From assembly GCF_029360645.1 (NCBI RefSeq), contig NZ_JARDUA010000006.1:62001-126000 (forward strand): 64,000 bases of DNA. The letters are read 5' to 3'. The notes under the pieces are model-generated. The model was given only the letters and a program-made list of their open reading frames with translations. It made no database searches and was not told the origin of the DNA. The position numbers were made by a program, and so were the translations under genes. How positions within the stretch are numbered: position 1 is the first letter of the stretch; every line of letters starts with the position of its first letter. Source of the stretch: Pontibacter litorisediminis (GTDB lineage Bacteria > Bacteroidota > Bacteroidia > Cytophagales > Hymenobacteraceae). This document shows, one piece after another, positions 28,616 to 37,081 of this stretch.

Positions 28616-30067
28616 TTAGCGGTTAATGATGCTCAGCAGGTTATTCACGGCAGGCTCGGAGATGCTCAGGAACGTGTTCGGAAACAAGCCGATCCAGAAA
28701 ACCATCACCACCAGCGGAATCAGCACGGCCTTCTCGTTCAGCGTCAGGTCCTTGAAATTCTCTGTCAGTTCAGACTTCGTACCGAACATCACGCCCTGGA
28801 ACATACGTAGCATGTACACGGCACCAAGTATAATGGTAAGGCCGGCCACACCCCCGAACCAGGCGTTGTACTGGAACACGCCCGACAGCAGCAGGAACTC
28901 GCCCACGAAACCGTTCGTCAGCGGCAGGGCCACAGAGCCTAGCAGCAGGATCATGAAGAAGATCGACAGTGCTTTGGCGTTCTGCGTGATACCGCCCAGG
29001 CTGGTGATCTCGCGAGTGTTGGTTCTGCTGAAGATAATGTCGATGATGAAGAACAGGCCAACCACGTTAATACCGTGGCTCAGCATCTGGATAACCCCGC
29101 CCTGCAGGCCCTGCTCGTTCAGGGTAAAGATGCCGGCGGCGATGAGCCCGACGTGTGCGATAGAAGAATAAGCGATCAGGCGCTTCAGGTCGCGCTGGCG
29201 AATAGCAATGATAGAGGCATAAACAATACCGATGATGGCCAGTACAAGCACCAGTTCGTCCCATTGGCTAACGCCGTAAGGCACCACCGGCAGCAGCCAG
29301 CGCAGCACCCCGTAAATACCCATCTTCAGCATAATGCCCGAAAGCAGCATGGTAGCCTGTGCAGGCGACTCGGTATAAGTGTCGGGCTGCCAGGTATGGA
29401 ACGGGAACACCGGCATCTTGATCGCGAAGGCGATGAACAGGAACCAGAAGATCCAGCTCTGCGACTCGCTGGAAAGCGACAGTTGGTAGAAGGCGTTCAC
29501 GTCGGAAGAGTGCGTGCCTGGCGTTTGCAGGTATAAGTACACGAAGGCAGCCAGCATGAACAGCGAGCCGAAGATCGTGTACACAAAGAACTTAAACGTA
29601 ACGCGTATTCTGTTGGCCCCGCCCCAAACGGCAGCGATAAAGTAGATCGGAATCAGCGCCACCTCCCACATAAAGTAGAACAGGAAGGCATCCATGGCCA
29701 CAAACACACCGATCAGACCGGTTTGCATGAACAGGATAAGCGCGTAGAAAACGTTCGGGTTCTTATACTCGTGCTTGTATGACGAAAGTATGATCAGCGG
29801 CACCAGGAAGGTCGTCAGCAGCACCATCAGCAGGCTTATGCCATCCATCCCAATGCTTAAGCTGATGCCCGCGCTTTCGATCCAGGGCAGGCTAAGGGCC
29901 AGCTGGGTAGCACCGCTTTGGGTGTCGAATGCTGAGAGAGCGAAAAGTGACAACGCAAACTGAACGAGCGCTGCTACAAAGGCCACTTTCTTGGCACCCT
30001 GTCCCTTAATAAGCAGCACCAGAAGTGCGGCAAGGGCAGGCCAGAAAAGTAATAAAGCTGTTATCAT
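28616..30067 (-). CDS. nuoM: NADH-quinone oxidoreductase subunit M
   Basis: A 483-residue antiporter-like subunit of the complex I membrane arm. Diagnostic parts: GMDGISLLMVLLTTFLVPL, MWEVALIPIYFIAAVWGG (conserved Glu), PVFPFHTWQPDTYTESPAQ, and RLIAYSSIAHVGLIAAGI with conserved Lys/His. Length is normal (E. coli 509). The 12-base gap to nuoL suggests coupled translation. Confidence 0.94.
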   Translation of the reverse strand: MITALLLFWPALAALLVLLIKGQGAKKVAFVAALVQFALSLFALSAFDTQSGATQLALSLPWIESAGISLSIGMDGISLLMVLLTTFLVPLIILSSYKHEYKNPNVFYALILFMQTGLIGVFVAMDAFLFYFMWEVALIPIYFIAAVWGGANRIRVTFKFFVYTIFGSLFMLAAFVYLYLQTPGTHSSDVNAFYQLSLSSESQSWIFWFLFIAFAIKMPVFPFHTWQPDTYTESPAQATMLLSGIMLKMGIYGVLRWLLPVVPYGVSQWDELVLVLAIIGIVYASIIAIRQRDLKRLIAYSSIAHVGLIAAGIFTLNEQGLQGGVIQMLSHGINVVGLFFIIDIIFSRTNTREITSLGGITQNAKALSIFFMILLLGSVALPLTNGFVGEFLLLSGVFQYNAWFGGVAGLTIILGAVYMLRMFQGVMFGTKSELTENFKDLTLNEKAVLIPLVVMVFWIGLFPNTFLSISEPAVNNLLSIINR

Positions 30068-30079
30068 CTTCGAAGAACC

Positions 30080-32044
30080 TTATCCGATAAAGAAGTTTAA
30101 AAATAAAATCAGGACGATGCTGAGCACCATCACCATCAGGTAGAAGCCTGTGGCGCCGCTCTGTGCGTAGCGCAGGGTGCGGCTGCTGTAGGTGGTCAGC
30201 TTTCCGAAACCGTTCACAATGCCGTCTACTACCATCAGGTCGAGCACGCGGTGGAATGTGGCTGATAGCCACATCAGCGGACGAACGATAACGGTATCGT
30301 AGATCTCGTCGATGTAGTACTTGTGGTAGATCAGGTTGTGGAGTGGAGACAGGCGCTCGCCTTCTGCGGCTGGAACCGTCTTTTTGCTCACGTACATTAC
30401 ATAGGCAATACCGGCGGCTACCAGGGCCACCACCACGGAGATACCCATGAGCAGCCACTCTGTCGCATGGTCGAGGTGCATTGGCTCCACAGCGGCAGGG
30501 TTCGCCACGCGGGCAAAGTCGTAGATCGGAGCCAGGTAGTTCTGCATGACGTGCAGGTTCTCCCCAAACACCGGTGGAATGCCCAGGAAACCACCCACGG
30601 TAGAAAGTATGGCCAGCACGATCAGCGGCAATGTCATGGAGATTGGTGACTCGTGCAGGTGCGATTTCTGCGCTTCCGTGCCCCTGAATGACCCGAAGAA
30701 CGTCAGGAACACCAGACGGAACATGTAGAAAGAAGTCATGAATGAAGCCAGTACACCTAAGCCCCAAAGCAGTTTGCTATGCTCCCATACATGTGCCAGC
30801 AGCTCATCCTTAGAGAAGAAACCAGCGAATGGCGGGATACCGGCAATAGCCAGGGTACCGATGAGGAAGGTAATGAAGGTAACCGGCAGGTACTTGCGCA
30901 GGCCGCCCATGTAGCGTATATCCTGCTCGTTGCTCATGGCGTGGATCACCGAACCGGCACCCAGGAACAGCAGCGCCTTAAAGAAAGCGTGCGTGAGCAC
31001 GTGGAAAATAGACGAAGAGAAGGCCATCACACCCAGCGCCAGGAACATGTAACCCAGCTGCGATACGGTGGAGTAGGCCAGTACTTTTTTGATATCATTC
31101 TGCGCCAGGCCGATAGTGGCAGCCAGCAGAGCCGTCGCCACACCCACAATAGCGATCACCTCCAGGGTGGTAGGCGCCAGCACGTACAGCACGTTGGAGC
31201 GCAGTACCATGTAGATACCTGCCGTTACCATGGTGGCAGCGTGGATCAAGGCCGAAACCGGCGTAGGGCCCGCCATCGCATCCGGAAGCCAGGTAAACAA
31301 TGGGATCTGCGCACTCTTACCCATGGCACCCACAAACAGCAGCAGGGTAATGGCGATCATCACTGTAGAATCAATACCGCCCGTATACTGTGCCGCCTCG
31401 GCAAACACCTGTGGGTACGATACGGAACCGAAGGTAATGAAGATGAGGAAAATGCCCAGCAGGAAGCCCAGGTCACCGATACGGTTCATCACGAAGGCCT
31501 TCTTGGCGGCATTGTTATAGCTGGTGTTCTTGTTCCAGAAGCCGATCAGCAGGTAAGAGCAAAGGCCCACGCCTTCCCAGCCCACGAACATCATCACGTA
31601 GTTGGAGCCCATCACCAGCAGCAGCATAGAGAACATGAACAGGTTGATGAAGGCGAAGAACTTGCCAAAGTTCTCGTCATGGCTCATGTAGCCGGCCGAG
31701 TACAGGTGGATCAGGAAACCGATGCCGGTCACCATCAGCATCATGAGCAGCGTCAGCTGGTCGATCAGGAAGGAGAAGCCGATCTGCAGGCTGCCTACCG
31801 AGATCCAGTTGTAAAAGTCAACGGTGTAGGCACGGCTGCCGTTGGCCGTGAAATCGAGGAACAGGTAGACAGTGATCAGGAAAGAAGCCAGCACTGTGCC
31901 GCTACCAATAAAGCTTACCAGGCCCTTGGCTATGCTGCGGTTGCCAAGTCCGTTAATAATAAAGCCGGCCAGCGGCAGCAACGGAACAAGCAGACAAAGC
32001 AGTGCCATCCCCTGGTTGTTAATCGGCATTACAATCTCTTGCAT
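30080..32044 (-). CDS. nuoL: NADH-quinone oxidoreductase subunit L
   Basis: A 654-residue distal proton-pumping subunit. Features: FVGWEGVGLCSYLLIGFW with the conserved Glu, PLFTWLPDAMAGPTPVSALIHAATMVTAGIY, KVLAYSTVSQLGYM, and a long amphipathic (HL-type) helix region toward the C-terminus. Longer than E. coli NuoL (613). Met-6 (PINNQGM context) is an alternative start. A long frame on the opposite strand is a codon shadow of this gene. Confidence 0.94.
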   Translation of the reverse strand: MQEIVMPINNQGMALLCLLVPLLPLAGFIINGLGNRSIAKGLVSFIGSGTVLASFLITVYLFLDFTANGSRAYTVDFYNWISVGSLQIGFSFLIDQLTLLMMLMVTGIGFLIHLYSAGYMSHDENFGKFFAFINLFMFSMLLLVMGSNYVMMFVGWEGVGLCSYLLIGFWNKNTSYNNAAKKAFVMNRIGDLGFLLGIFLIFITFGSVSYPQVFAEAAQYTGGIDSTVMIAITLLLFVGAMGKSAQIPLFTWLPDAMAGPTPVSALIHAATMVTAGIYMVLRSNVLYVLAPTTLEVIAIVGVATALLAATIGLAQNDIKKVLAYSTVSQLGYMFLALGVMAFSSSIFHVLTHAFFKALLFLGAGSVIHAMSNEQDIRYMGGLRKYLPVTFITFLIGTLAIAGIPPFAGFFSKDELLAHVWEHSKLLWGLGVLASFMTSFYMFRLVFLTFFGSFRGTEAQKSHLHESPISMTLPLIVLAILSTVGGFLGIPPVFGENLHVMQNYLAPIYDFARVANPAAVEPMHLDHATEWLLMGISVVVALVAAGIAYVMYVSKKTVPAAEGERLSPLHNLIYHKYYIDEIYDTVIVRPLMWLSATFHRVLDLMVVDGIVNGFGKLTTYSSRTLRYAQSGATGFYLMVMVLSIVLILFLNFFIG

Positions 32045-32086
32045 CTGTATAAGGATTTAAACTATTCAGCGTAGGTTGTTAGGCTG

Positions 32087-32416
32087 TTACCACTTCAGGT
32101 AGTTCAGCAGTTGTATATCTGTAGAGCGGATGTTGCGGTAAGTCATCACGATAATAGCCAGCCCCACACACACTTCGGCGGCTGCCACGGCCATAATGAA
32201 GAACACAAAAACCTGTGCGTTGGCGTCCGCACGGTAAGCCGAGAGGGCTGTCAGCAGCAGGTTCACCGAGTTCAGCATCAGCTCGATGCACATGAAGATC
32301 ACAATGGCATTGCGGCGCGTAAGCACACCGATAACACCAATAACAAAAAGAGCCGCGCTGAAAAACAGGTAATAATCTAAAGGAATGGTCCGGATGACCT
32401 CAGGTATGTTGTTCAT
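32087..32416 (-). CDS. nuoK: NADH-quinone oxidoreductase subunit K
   Basis: A 109-residue, three-TM subunit. It starts at MNNIPEVIRTIPLDYYLFF; the reading frame continues upstream to 32458 but without family-like sequence. The two functional Glu residues lie in FMCIELMLNSVNLLL and AAAEVCVGLAIIV. First gene of the separately promoted nuoK-N unit. Confidence 0.93.
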   Translation of the reverse strand: MNNIPEVIRTIPLDYYLFFSAALFVIGVIGVLTRRNAIVIFMCIELMLNSVNLLLTALSAYRADANAQVFVFFIMAVAAAEVCVGLAIIVMTYRNIRSTDIQLLNYLKW

Positions 32417-32469
32417 TTTCTGTGTGGCTGAACGTATTACTCTTAAATTACGATCCAAAAATCAAGTCG

Positions 32470-32500
32470 CAAAGTTATCCCCATTTTTGTAAAAACCATA
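32470..32500 (-). promoter_or_regulatory. Promoter of nuoKLMN
   Basis: On the minus strand TATG, 19-base spacer, TAACTTTG (plus-strand 32470-32477 for the -7). The -7 is perfect and the -33 differs from TTTG at one base. It gives a leader of about 45 nt before nuoK, so nuoK-N can be expressed independently of nuoA-J. Confidence 0.6.
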
Positions 32501-32671
32501 ACATATTTCCTATTCTTATTCGCCCTCCAGGCGCCCTAAAGTATAGGTATTTGCAATGCTGCAGGCTTTTCTTGCACATTCTTAGAAATACTTTTTTCTG
32601 CCGGCGAAACCAGGGCAAATTATACTTTTGAGGAGCATTTGCGTAGCTATGGGAGTCACCGATGATACTTT

Positions 32672-33712
32672 ATGAAGCACCGTTACCTGTTATACTTCCT
32701 GATGCCCTTGCTGCTCCTGCAGGCATGCAAATCGGAGCCACCCCAAACAAGCGTCACCACGAACCAAGCTGCTGCGCATATGAAGGAACTGAAGTTGATT
32801 GCCACTACCTCCCGCCAGGTTTTTTATGAGCAGCTGCCATCTGCCTCGGGGCTGGAGTATGTGGAGGGCGTTTTTTATGTGCTGGGCGACGATTCTCCTT
32901 TCTTATACCAGCTGGACAAGGACTACAAGCTGGTGGGGCGTTACCCGCTTTTCGACACCACAGGCGTTATAAACGGCAGAATTCCGAAAGACGTGAAGCC
33001 TGACCTGGAAAGCATGGGCACCTTTACCTATGGCCGGGATGCCATGCTGCTTTTGATGGGCTCCGGGGCAAGCAAGGCCCGCAACAAGGGCTACTTGGTT
33101 AACCTTACCGATGATATGCAGGTGCAGGAGCTGGACCTGAGCCGCTTTTATACTTTCCTGAAGCAGGTGCTGCGGCTGGAGCAGGACGGGCAGCTGAACC
33201 TGGAAGGGCTGGCTATGGACAACACCTACGCTTACCTGCTGCAGCGCCCGGCTGGAGGCGGCCCCAACACCTTACTTCGCTTTGATGCTGATGGCTTCAA
33301 AAATTTTATACTTGGCAAGGCGGACATCCCGCCTGTAGCCCTTTACCACTTCAAGCTGCCGGAAATGAGGCAACTCGTTGCAGGCTTCTCCGGGGCCTAT
33401 GCTGTGGACGGGAAGCTGTTTTTTACTGCCTCGGTAGAGGAGACGCACAATGCCATTGAGGACGGGGAGGTGCACGGCAGCTACGTCGGCCTAATCGACC
33501 TGCGGGCCTTGCCTTATGCCTTTGATCCTGCTACCCCCCTGCAGGTGCCGGTGGCGCAGCTGACTAATGAAGACGGGACTGGCTATGTTGGCAAAGCCGA
33601 GTCGTTGGTGGTGCTGAAGGGGGAGGGGCAACAGTTTAAGGTGGTGGTGGTATCGGATGACGATAAGGGGCATTCGGAGCTATTGGAAGTGCAGCTGCAG
33701 TTGGAAGAGTAA
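32672..33712 (+). CDS. Beta-propeller lipoprotein (DUF6929-like) inside the nuo locus
   Basis: A 346-residue lipoprotein (lipobox LLLLQACKS). The body begins LKLIATTSRQVFYEQLPSAS, GLEYVEGVFYVLGDDSPFLYQLD, and has repeats like those of the esterase-like phytase/SdiA-regulated propellers; NLEGLAMD is the family 'EG' motif. Enzymatic activity is unproven. It lies on the opposite strand between nuoK and nuoJ and is rich in TATACTT words (32691, 33149, 33307), unlike the flanking nuo genes. TACTTTTG at 32623 is a possible -7 element. Probably a secondary insertion. Confidence 0.75.
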   Translation: MKHRYLLYFLMPLLLLQACKSEPPQTSVTTNQAAAHMKELKLIATTSRQVFYEQLPSASGLEYVEGVFYVLGDDSPFLYQLDKDYKLVGRYPLFDTTGVINGRIPKDVKPDLESMGTFTYGRDAMLLLMGSGASKARNKGYLVNLTDDMQVQELDLSRFYTFLKQVLRLEQDGQLNLEGLAMDNTYAYLLQRPAGGGPNTLLRFDADGFKNFILGKADIPPVALYHFKLPEMRQLVAGFSGAYAVDGKLFFTASVEETHNAIEDGEVHGSYVGLIDLRALPYAFDPATPLQVPVAQLTNEDGTGYVGKAESLVVLKGEGQQFKVVVVSDDDKGHSELLEVQLQLEE

Positions 33713-33729
33713 GTGCGAACGAACTAATT

Positions 33730-33779
33730 CATAAAAGCAGAAGGCCGGAAGCGTCTACTTCCGGCCTTCTGCTTTTATG
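33730..33779. terminator. Bidirectional terminator, 22-bp perfect stem
   Basis: Arms 33730-33751 and 33758-33779 are perfectly complementary, loop cgtcta. It separates the lipoprotein gene from nuoJ and would block read-through from nuoA-J into the antisense of the lipoprotein and nuoK. Confidence 0.88.
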
Positions 33780-33797
33780 CTCTTTTGCGAGTCTCTC

Positions 33798-34316
33798 TTA
33801 GAAGTGGCTTTCGCCTTCTTCCTTCTTGCCAATCATCACAGCGCCTACCATGGACACCAGGAACAGCACAGAGGCTAACTCGAAGGGCAGCAGGTAGTCC
33901 GTGAACAGCACATAGCCCAGGTTCTCCACCATGCCCACCTGCGAGTCATAGGTGTCGGGGTTGAAGCCTACGACGCTGGCATCTTTCAGGGCAGCCACCA
34001 GCACCACAAACAGCAGGCCGCCGGCAATGGCACCGGCAAATTTACTGAGCGTTGAGGCTTTGATCGTTTCGTCTCCTCCTGTCTTCTTGATGTTCAGGAA
34101 CATGATCACGAAAAGGAAGAGCACCATGATGGCCCCTGCGTACACAATAATGTTCACAACGGCCAGGAACTGTGCGTTCAGCAGCACATAGTGGCCTGAG
34201 ATGGTAAAGAACGTGATGATCAGGAAAAGCACGCTATGTACCGGGTTCTTGGAAATCACAACCATCAGGGCGCACAGCAGCGTCAGGGAAGCAAGGAAAA
34301 AGAAAAGGCTCTCCAT
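33798..34316 (-). CDS. nuoJ: NADH-quinone oxidoreductase subunit J
   Basis: A 172-residue membrane subunit with five TM segments. The family's conserved VVNIIVYAGAIMVLFLFVIM is visible in the third TM, and LPFELASVLFLVSMVGAVMIGKK near the end. Length is typical. The stop is followed by the long terminator, so it is the last gene of the nuoA-J unit. Four bases separate it from nuoI. Confidence 0.93.
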   Translation of the reverse strand: MESLFFFLASLTLLCALMVVISKNPVHSVLFLIITFFTISGHYVLLNAQFLAVVNIIVYAGAIMVLFLFVIMFLNIKKTGGDETIKASTLSKFAGAIAGGLLFVVLVAALKDASVVGFNPDTYDSQVGMVENLGYVLFTDYLLPFELASVLFLVSMVGAVMIGKKEEGESHF

Positions 34317-34320
34317 GGGG

Positions 34321-34830
34321 CTATTTCGTTTCAGTGGTTTTCAGAGGCTCAACCAGGCGGTCTTTGCCGTAAATAAATTCATCGCGCTCAAAGCGGGCAG
34401 GGGCAAGCTTGTCGTCCTGCAGGAAGATGGCAGCCTTCGGGCAGGCTTCCTCGCACAGGCCGCAGAAGATGCAGCGCAGCATGTTCACCTCGTAGGTCAC
34501 GGCATACTTCTCTTCGCGGTACAGGTGCTCCTCGCCAGCCTTACGCTCTCCGGCCGTCATGGTGATCGCCTCGGCAGGGCAGGCCACGGCGCACAGGCCG
34601 CAGGCGGTGCAGCGCTCACGGCCCTGCTCATCGCGCTTCAGCACGTGCAAGCCTCTCCAGTGCTCGCTTCGTTCACGCGTCTGCTCCGGGTACTGTATGG
34701 TGGCTTTCTTTTTGAAGAAGTGCTTTATCGTGATACCAAGTCCTTGTGCAATAGCAGGAAGGTACGCGCGCTCAGCGAACGTCATTTCCCGCTTCTCCAC
34801 ATTCTTTCTTCTATTGGTTAGTGGTTCCAT
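34321..34830 (-). CDS. nuoI: NADH-quinone oxidoreductase subunit I
   Basis: A 169-residue peripheral-arm subunit carrying two [4Fe-4S] clusters (N6a, N6b). Two ferredoxin motifs: CTACGLCAVACPAEAI and CIFCGLCEEACPKAAI. The N-terminal amphipathic segment (LAQGLGITIKHFFKKKATI) anchors it to the membrane arm. Complete. Confidence 0.95.
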   Translation of the reverse strand: MEPLTNRRKNVEKREMTFAERAYLPAIAQGLGITIKHFFKKKATIQYPEQTRERSEHWRGLHVLKRDEQGRERCTACGLCAVACPAEAITMTAGERKAGEEHLYREEKYAVTYEVNMLRCIFCGLCEEACPKAAIFLQDDKLAPARFERDEFIYGKDRLVEPLKTTETK

Positions 34831-34916
34831 TTCTTCGTCTGTTTTGATTGTTGAACAGGCAACTTGTTAAGGAAACAGGCAGCCCACTAGCAACATTCAA
34901 ATTTCGGTACTATAGT

Positions 34917-35972
34917 TTAAAATAAATAGTCTTTGAGCAGAATTCCGCCGGCTGTCAGCAGGATGTTCAGGATCGCCAGCGGGATCAGGATGTTCCAGCC
35001 CAGTTTCATCAATTGGTCGTAGCGGAAGCGCGGAAGTGTCCAGCGCACCCACATAAAGAAGAAGATGAACAGGAAGATTTTGGCAAACATGGCGACCACG
35101 CCCACGAGCGTTACCACATTGTTGGCCAGCACCGGATCGCTGATGGCTTCACGCAGGTTCTCCATGAACGGGAAGTTGTAGGCGCCAAAGTATAAAGTAG
35201 CCATCACGGCTGAGGCCACAAAGATGTTGATATACTCTGCGAACAGGTACATGCCTAGTTTCATGGAGCCATACTCGGTATGGTAACCACCGATCAGCTC
35301 GGCCTCAGACTCCGGTAAGTCGAAAGGCGTACGGTTGGTCTCTGCGAAGGCGCATACCAGGAAGATCAGGAAGCCCAGCGGCTGGTACCAGATGTTCCAG
35401 TTAAAGCCAGCCTGCTGCTCGGCAATCTCACGCAGCGACAGGGAGCCTGTCATCATCAGCACCGCGATCAGCGAGAGGCCCATGGCCAGCTCGTAAGAGA
35501 TGTTCTGCGATGCCGCACGGATAGCGCCCAGCAGGGAGAACTTGTTGTTAGAGGCCCAGCCACCGATCATCAGACCATACACACCCAGCGATACAACCCC
35601 GAAGATGTACAGCACCCCGATGTTCACCTCGATTGCCTGCAGGTATACCTCGCGGCCGCCCACGATCAGCATATCGCCGAACGGGATCACGGCGCTCGAC
35701 ATGGTAGCCACCAGCATGGCCACACCCGGGCCAAGTATGAACAGCGCCTTGTTGGCTCTGGCAGGTATAAAGTCCTCTTTAAAGAACAACTTACCAGCGT
35801 CAGCCAGCGGCTGCAGCAAACCAGCAGGGCCGGCACGGTTCGGGCCCACGCGGTCCTGGATGAAGGCTGCTATTTTACGCTCAAAGTAAGTCGAGTACGT
35901 GGCTATCAGCAGGGTAATGCCGAAGATAACCAGGATGTAAATCGCTTTGTATAGTAGGTCTACTGACTCCAT
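34917..35972 (-). CDS. nuoH: NADH-quinone oxidoreductase subunit H
   Basis: A 351-residue membrane subunit forming the quinone chamber. Diagnostic stretches: FERKIAAFIQDRVGPNRAGP, GLLQPLADAGKLFFKED, AFAETNRTPFDLPESEAELIGGYHTEYGSMK, and MWVRWTLPRFRYDQLMKLGW. One AAGTATA word (35188). Three bases separate it from nuoG; an 86-base gap to nuoI. Confidence 0.95.
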   Translation of the reverse strand: MESVDLLYKAIYILVIFGITLLIATYSTYFERKIAAFIQDRVGPNRAGPAGLLQPLADAGKLFFKEDFIPARANKALFILGPGVAMLVATMSSAVIPFGDMLIVGGREVYLQAIEVNIGVLYIFGVVSLGVYGLMIGGWASNNKFSLLGAIRAASQNISYELAMGLSLIAVLMMTGSLSLREIAEQQAGFNWNIWYQPLGFLIFLVCAFAETNRTPFDLPESEAELIGGYHTEYGSMKLGMYLFAEYINIFVASAVMATLYFGAYNFPFMENLREAISDPVLANNVVTLVGVVAMFAKIFLFIFFFMWVRWTLPRFRYDQLMKLGWNILIPLAILNILLTAGGILLKDYLF

Positions 35973-35975
35973 TGT

Positions 35976-36956
35976 TTATTCCTGTGGCAGGTTTTTCTTA
36001 GTGGATGTTGGCAGGTTCGGAACGATCGGAACATTTACAACCGGCAGCTCATAATGGTTGGCAGAGATCACGGACCCGCTGTCGATGTGGCGCGGCCCTT
36101 CAATGGTCCAGTCTGCCACCTCTTTCTTGTCGAAGCGGCAGGTGTTACAGATAAACTCCTCCACCTCGTTGTACTGGTCCTTACGGGCTGTTACGCGCAG
36201 CACTTCCTCGCCACGCGTCCAAAGCGTTACCTTGCCGGAGCAGGTAGGGCAGTCGCGGTGCGCATCCATCGGCTTGGTAAACCACACGCGGTTCTTAAAG
36301 CGCCAGGTCTTATCTGTCAAGGCACCTACCGGGCACACGTCGATCACGTTACCGGAGAAATCGTTGTCAATCACGTTCTCGATATAGGTACCGATCTCCG
36401 CGGCATCGCCACGGCCCAGTACGCCATGCACACGCTTCTCTGTAATTTGGTCGGCCGTATACACGCAGCGGTAGCAGAGGATGCAGCGCGTCATGTGCAG
36501 CTGGATGTAAGGGCCCAGGTCCACTTTATTGAACGAGCGGCGCTCCTCCTCGAAACGCTGCGCGCTCACACCGTGCTCGTAAGATAGGTCCTGCAGGCTG
36601 CACTCACCGGCCTGGTCGCAGATAGGGCAATCCAGCGGGTGGTTGATCAGCAGCATCTCCACGATGCCTTTGCGGGCGTTCAGTACGTCCTCGTTCGTGG
36701 AGTTTTCCACTACCATGCCGTCCTGCACCTGCGTGATGCACGAGGCTACTAGTTTTGGCATAGGGCGCGGGTCTTTGGTAGAGCCCTGCGTTACCTTTAC
36801 CAGGCACACGCGGCACTTACCGCCACTGCCTTTCAGCGGGGTGTAGTAGCACATGGCAGGAGGCACTACTTTGCCTCCGATCTTTCTGGCAGCCTGGAGA
36901 ATGGTAGTTCCGTCTTCTACCTCTATCTCGATGCCGTCAATTGTTACTTTAGCCAT
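35976..36956 (-). CDS. nuoG: Short NuoG-like iron-sulfur subunit
   Basis: A 326-residue subunit starting at MAKVTIDGIEIEVEDGTTIL (a more upstream in-frame ATG adds 18 unlikely residues). It has the N-terminal [2Fe-2S] domain (CYYTPLKGSGGKCRVC), the His-Cys3 cluster (HPLDCPICDQAGEC), a [4Fe-4S] domain (RCILCYRC...DVCPVGAL) and further CxxC pairs (CPTCSG, CNTCR). It stops where the molybdopterin-like domain of full-length NuoG (about 900 residues) would begin. This short form is usual in Bacteroidota, so not a truncation by mutation. Confidence 0.9.
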   Translation of the reverse strand: MAKVTIDGIEIEVEDGTTILQAARKIGGKVVPPAMCYYTPLKGSGGKCRVCLVKVTQGSTKDPRPMPKLVASCITQVQDGMVVENSTNEDVLNARKGIVEMLLINHPLDCPICDQAGECSLQDLSYEHGVSAQRFEEERRSFNKVDLGPYIQLHMTRCILCYRCVYTADQITEKRVHGVLGRGDAAEIGTYIENVIDNDFSGNVIDVCPVGALTDKTWRFKNRVWFTKPMDAHRDCPTCSGKVTLWTRGEEVLRVTARKDQYNEVEEFICNTCRFDKKEVADWTIEGPRHIDSGSVISANHYELPVVNVPIVPNLPTSTKKNLPQE

Positions 36957-37081
36957 TTTATATCTTGTTGTTCGTTTGTCGTTGTTCGTTTCTTGATAGA
37001 AGCAGGACAACGAACGATTTTAGCTATACTATTTAAAATCTTCCTCACTACATTTCACGTGGAGGAAGTATGTTTTATACT

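Noticed and set aside
30779..32074. Long 431-codon frame antisense to nuoL
   Set aside because: Its composition (very rich in His, Gln, Arg) is what the complement of a membrane-protein gene gives; no domain or start context.
35976..36956. NuoG as a truncated pseudogene
   Set aside because: The short form with all N-terminal cluster ligands is the usual Bacteroidota version.
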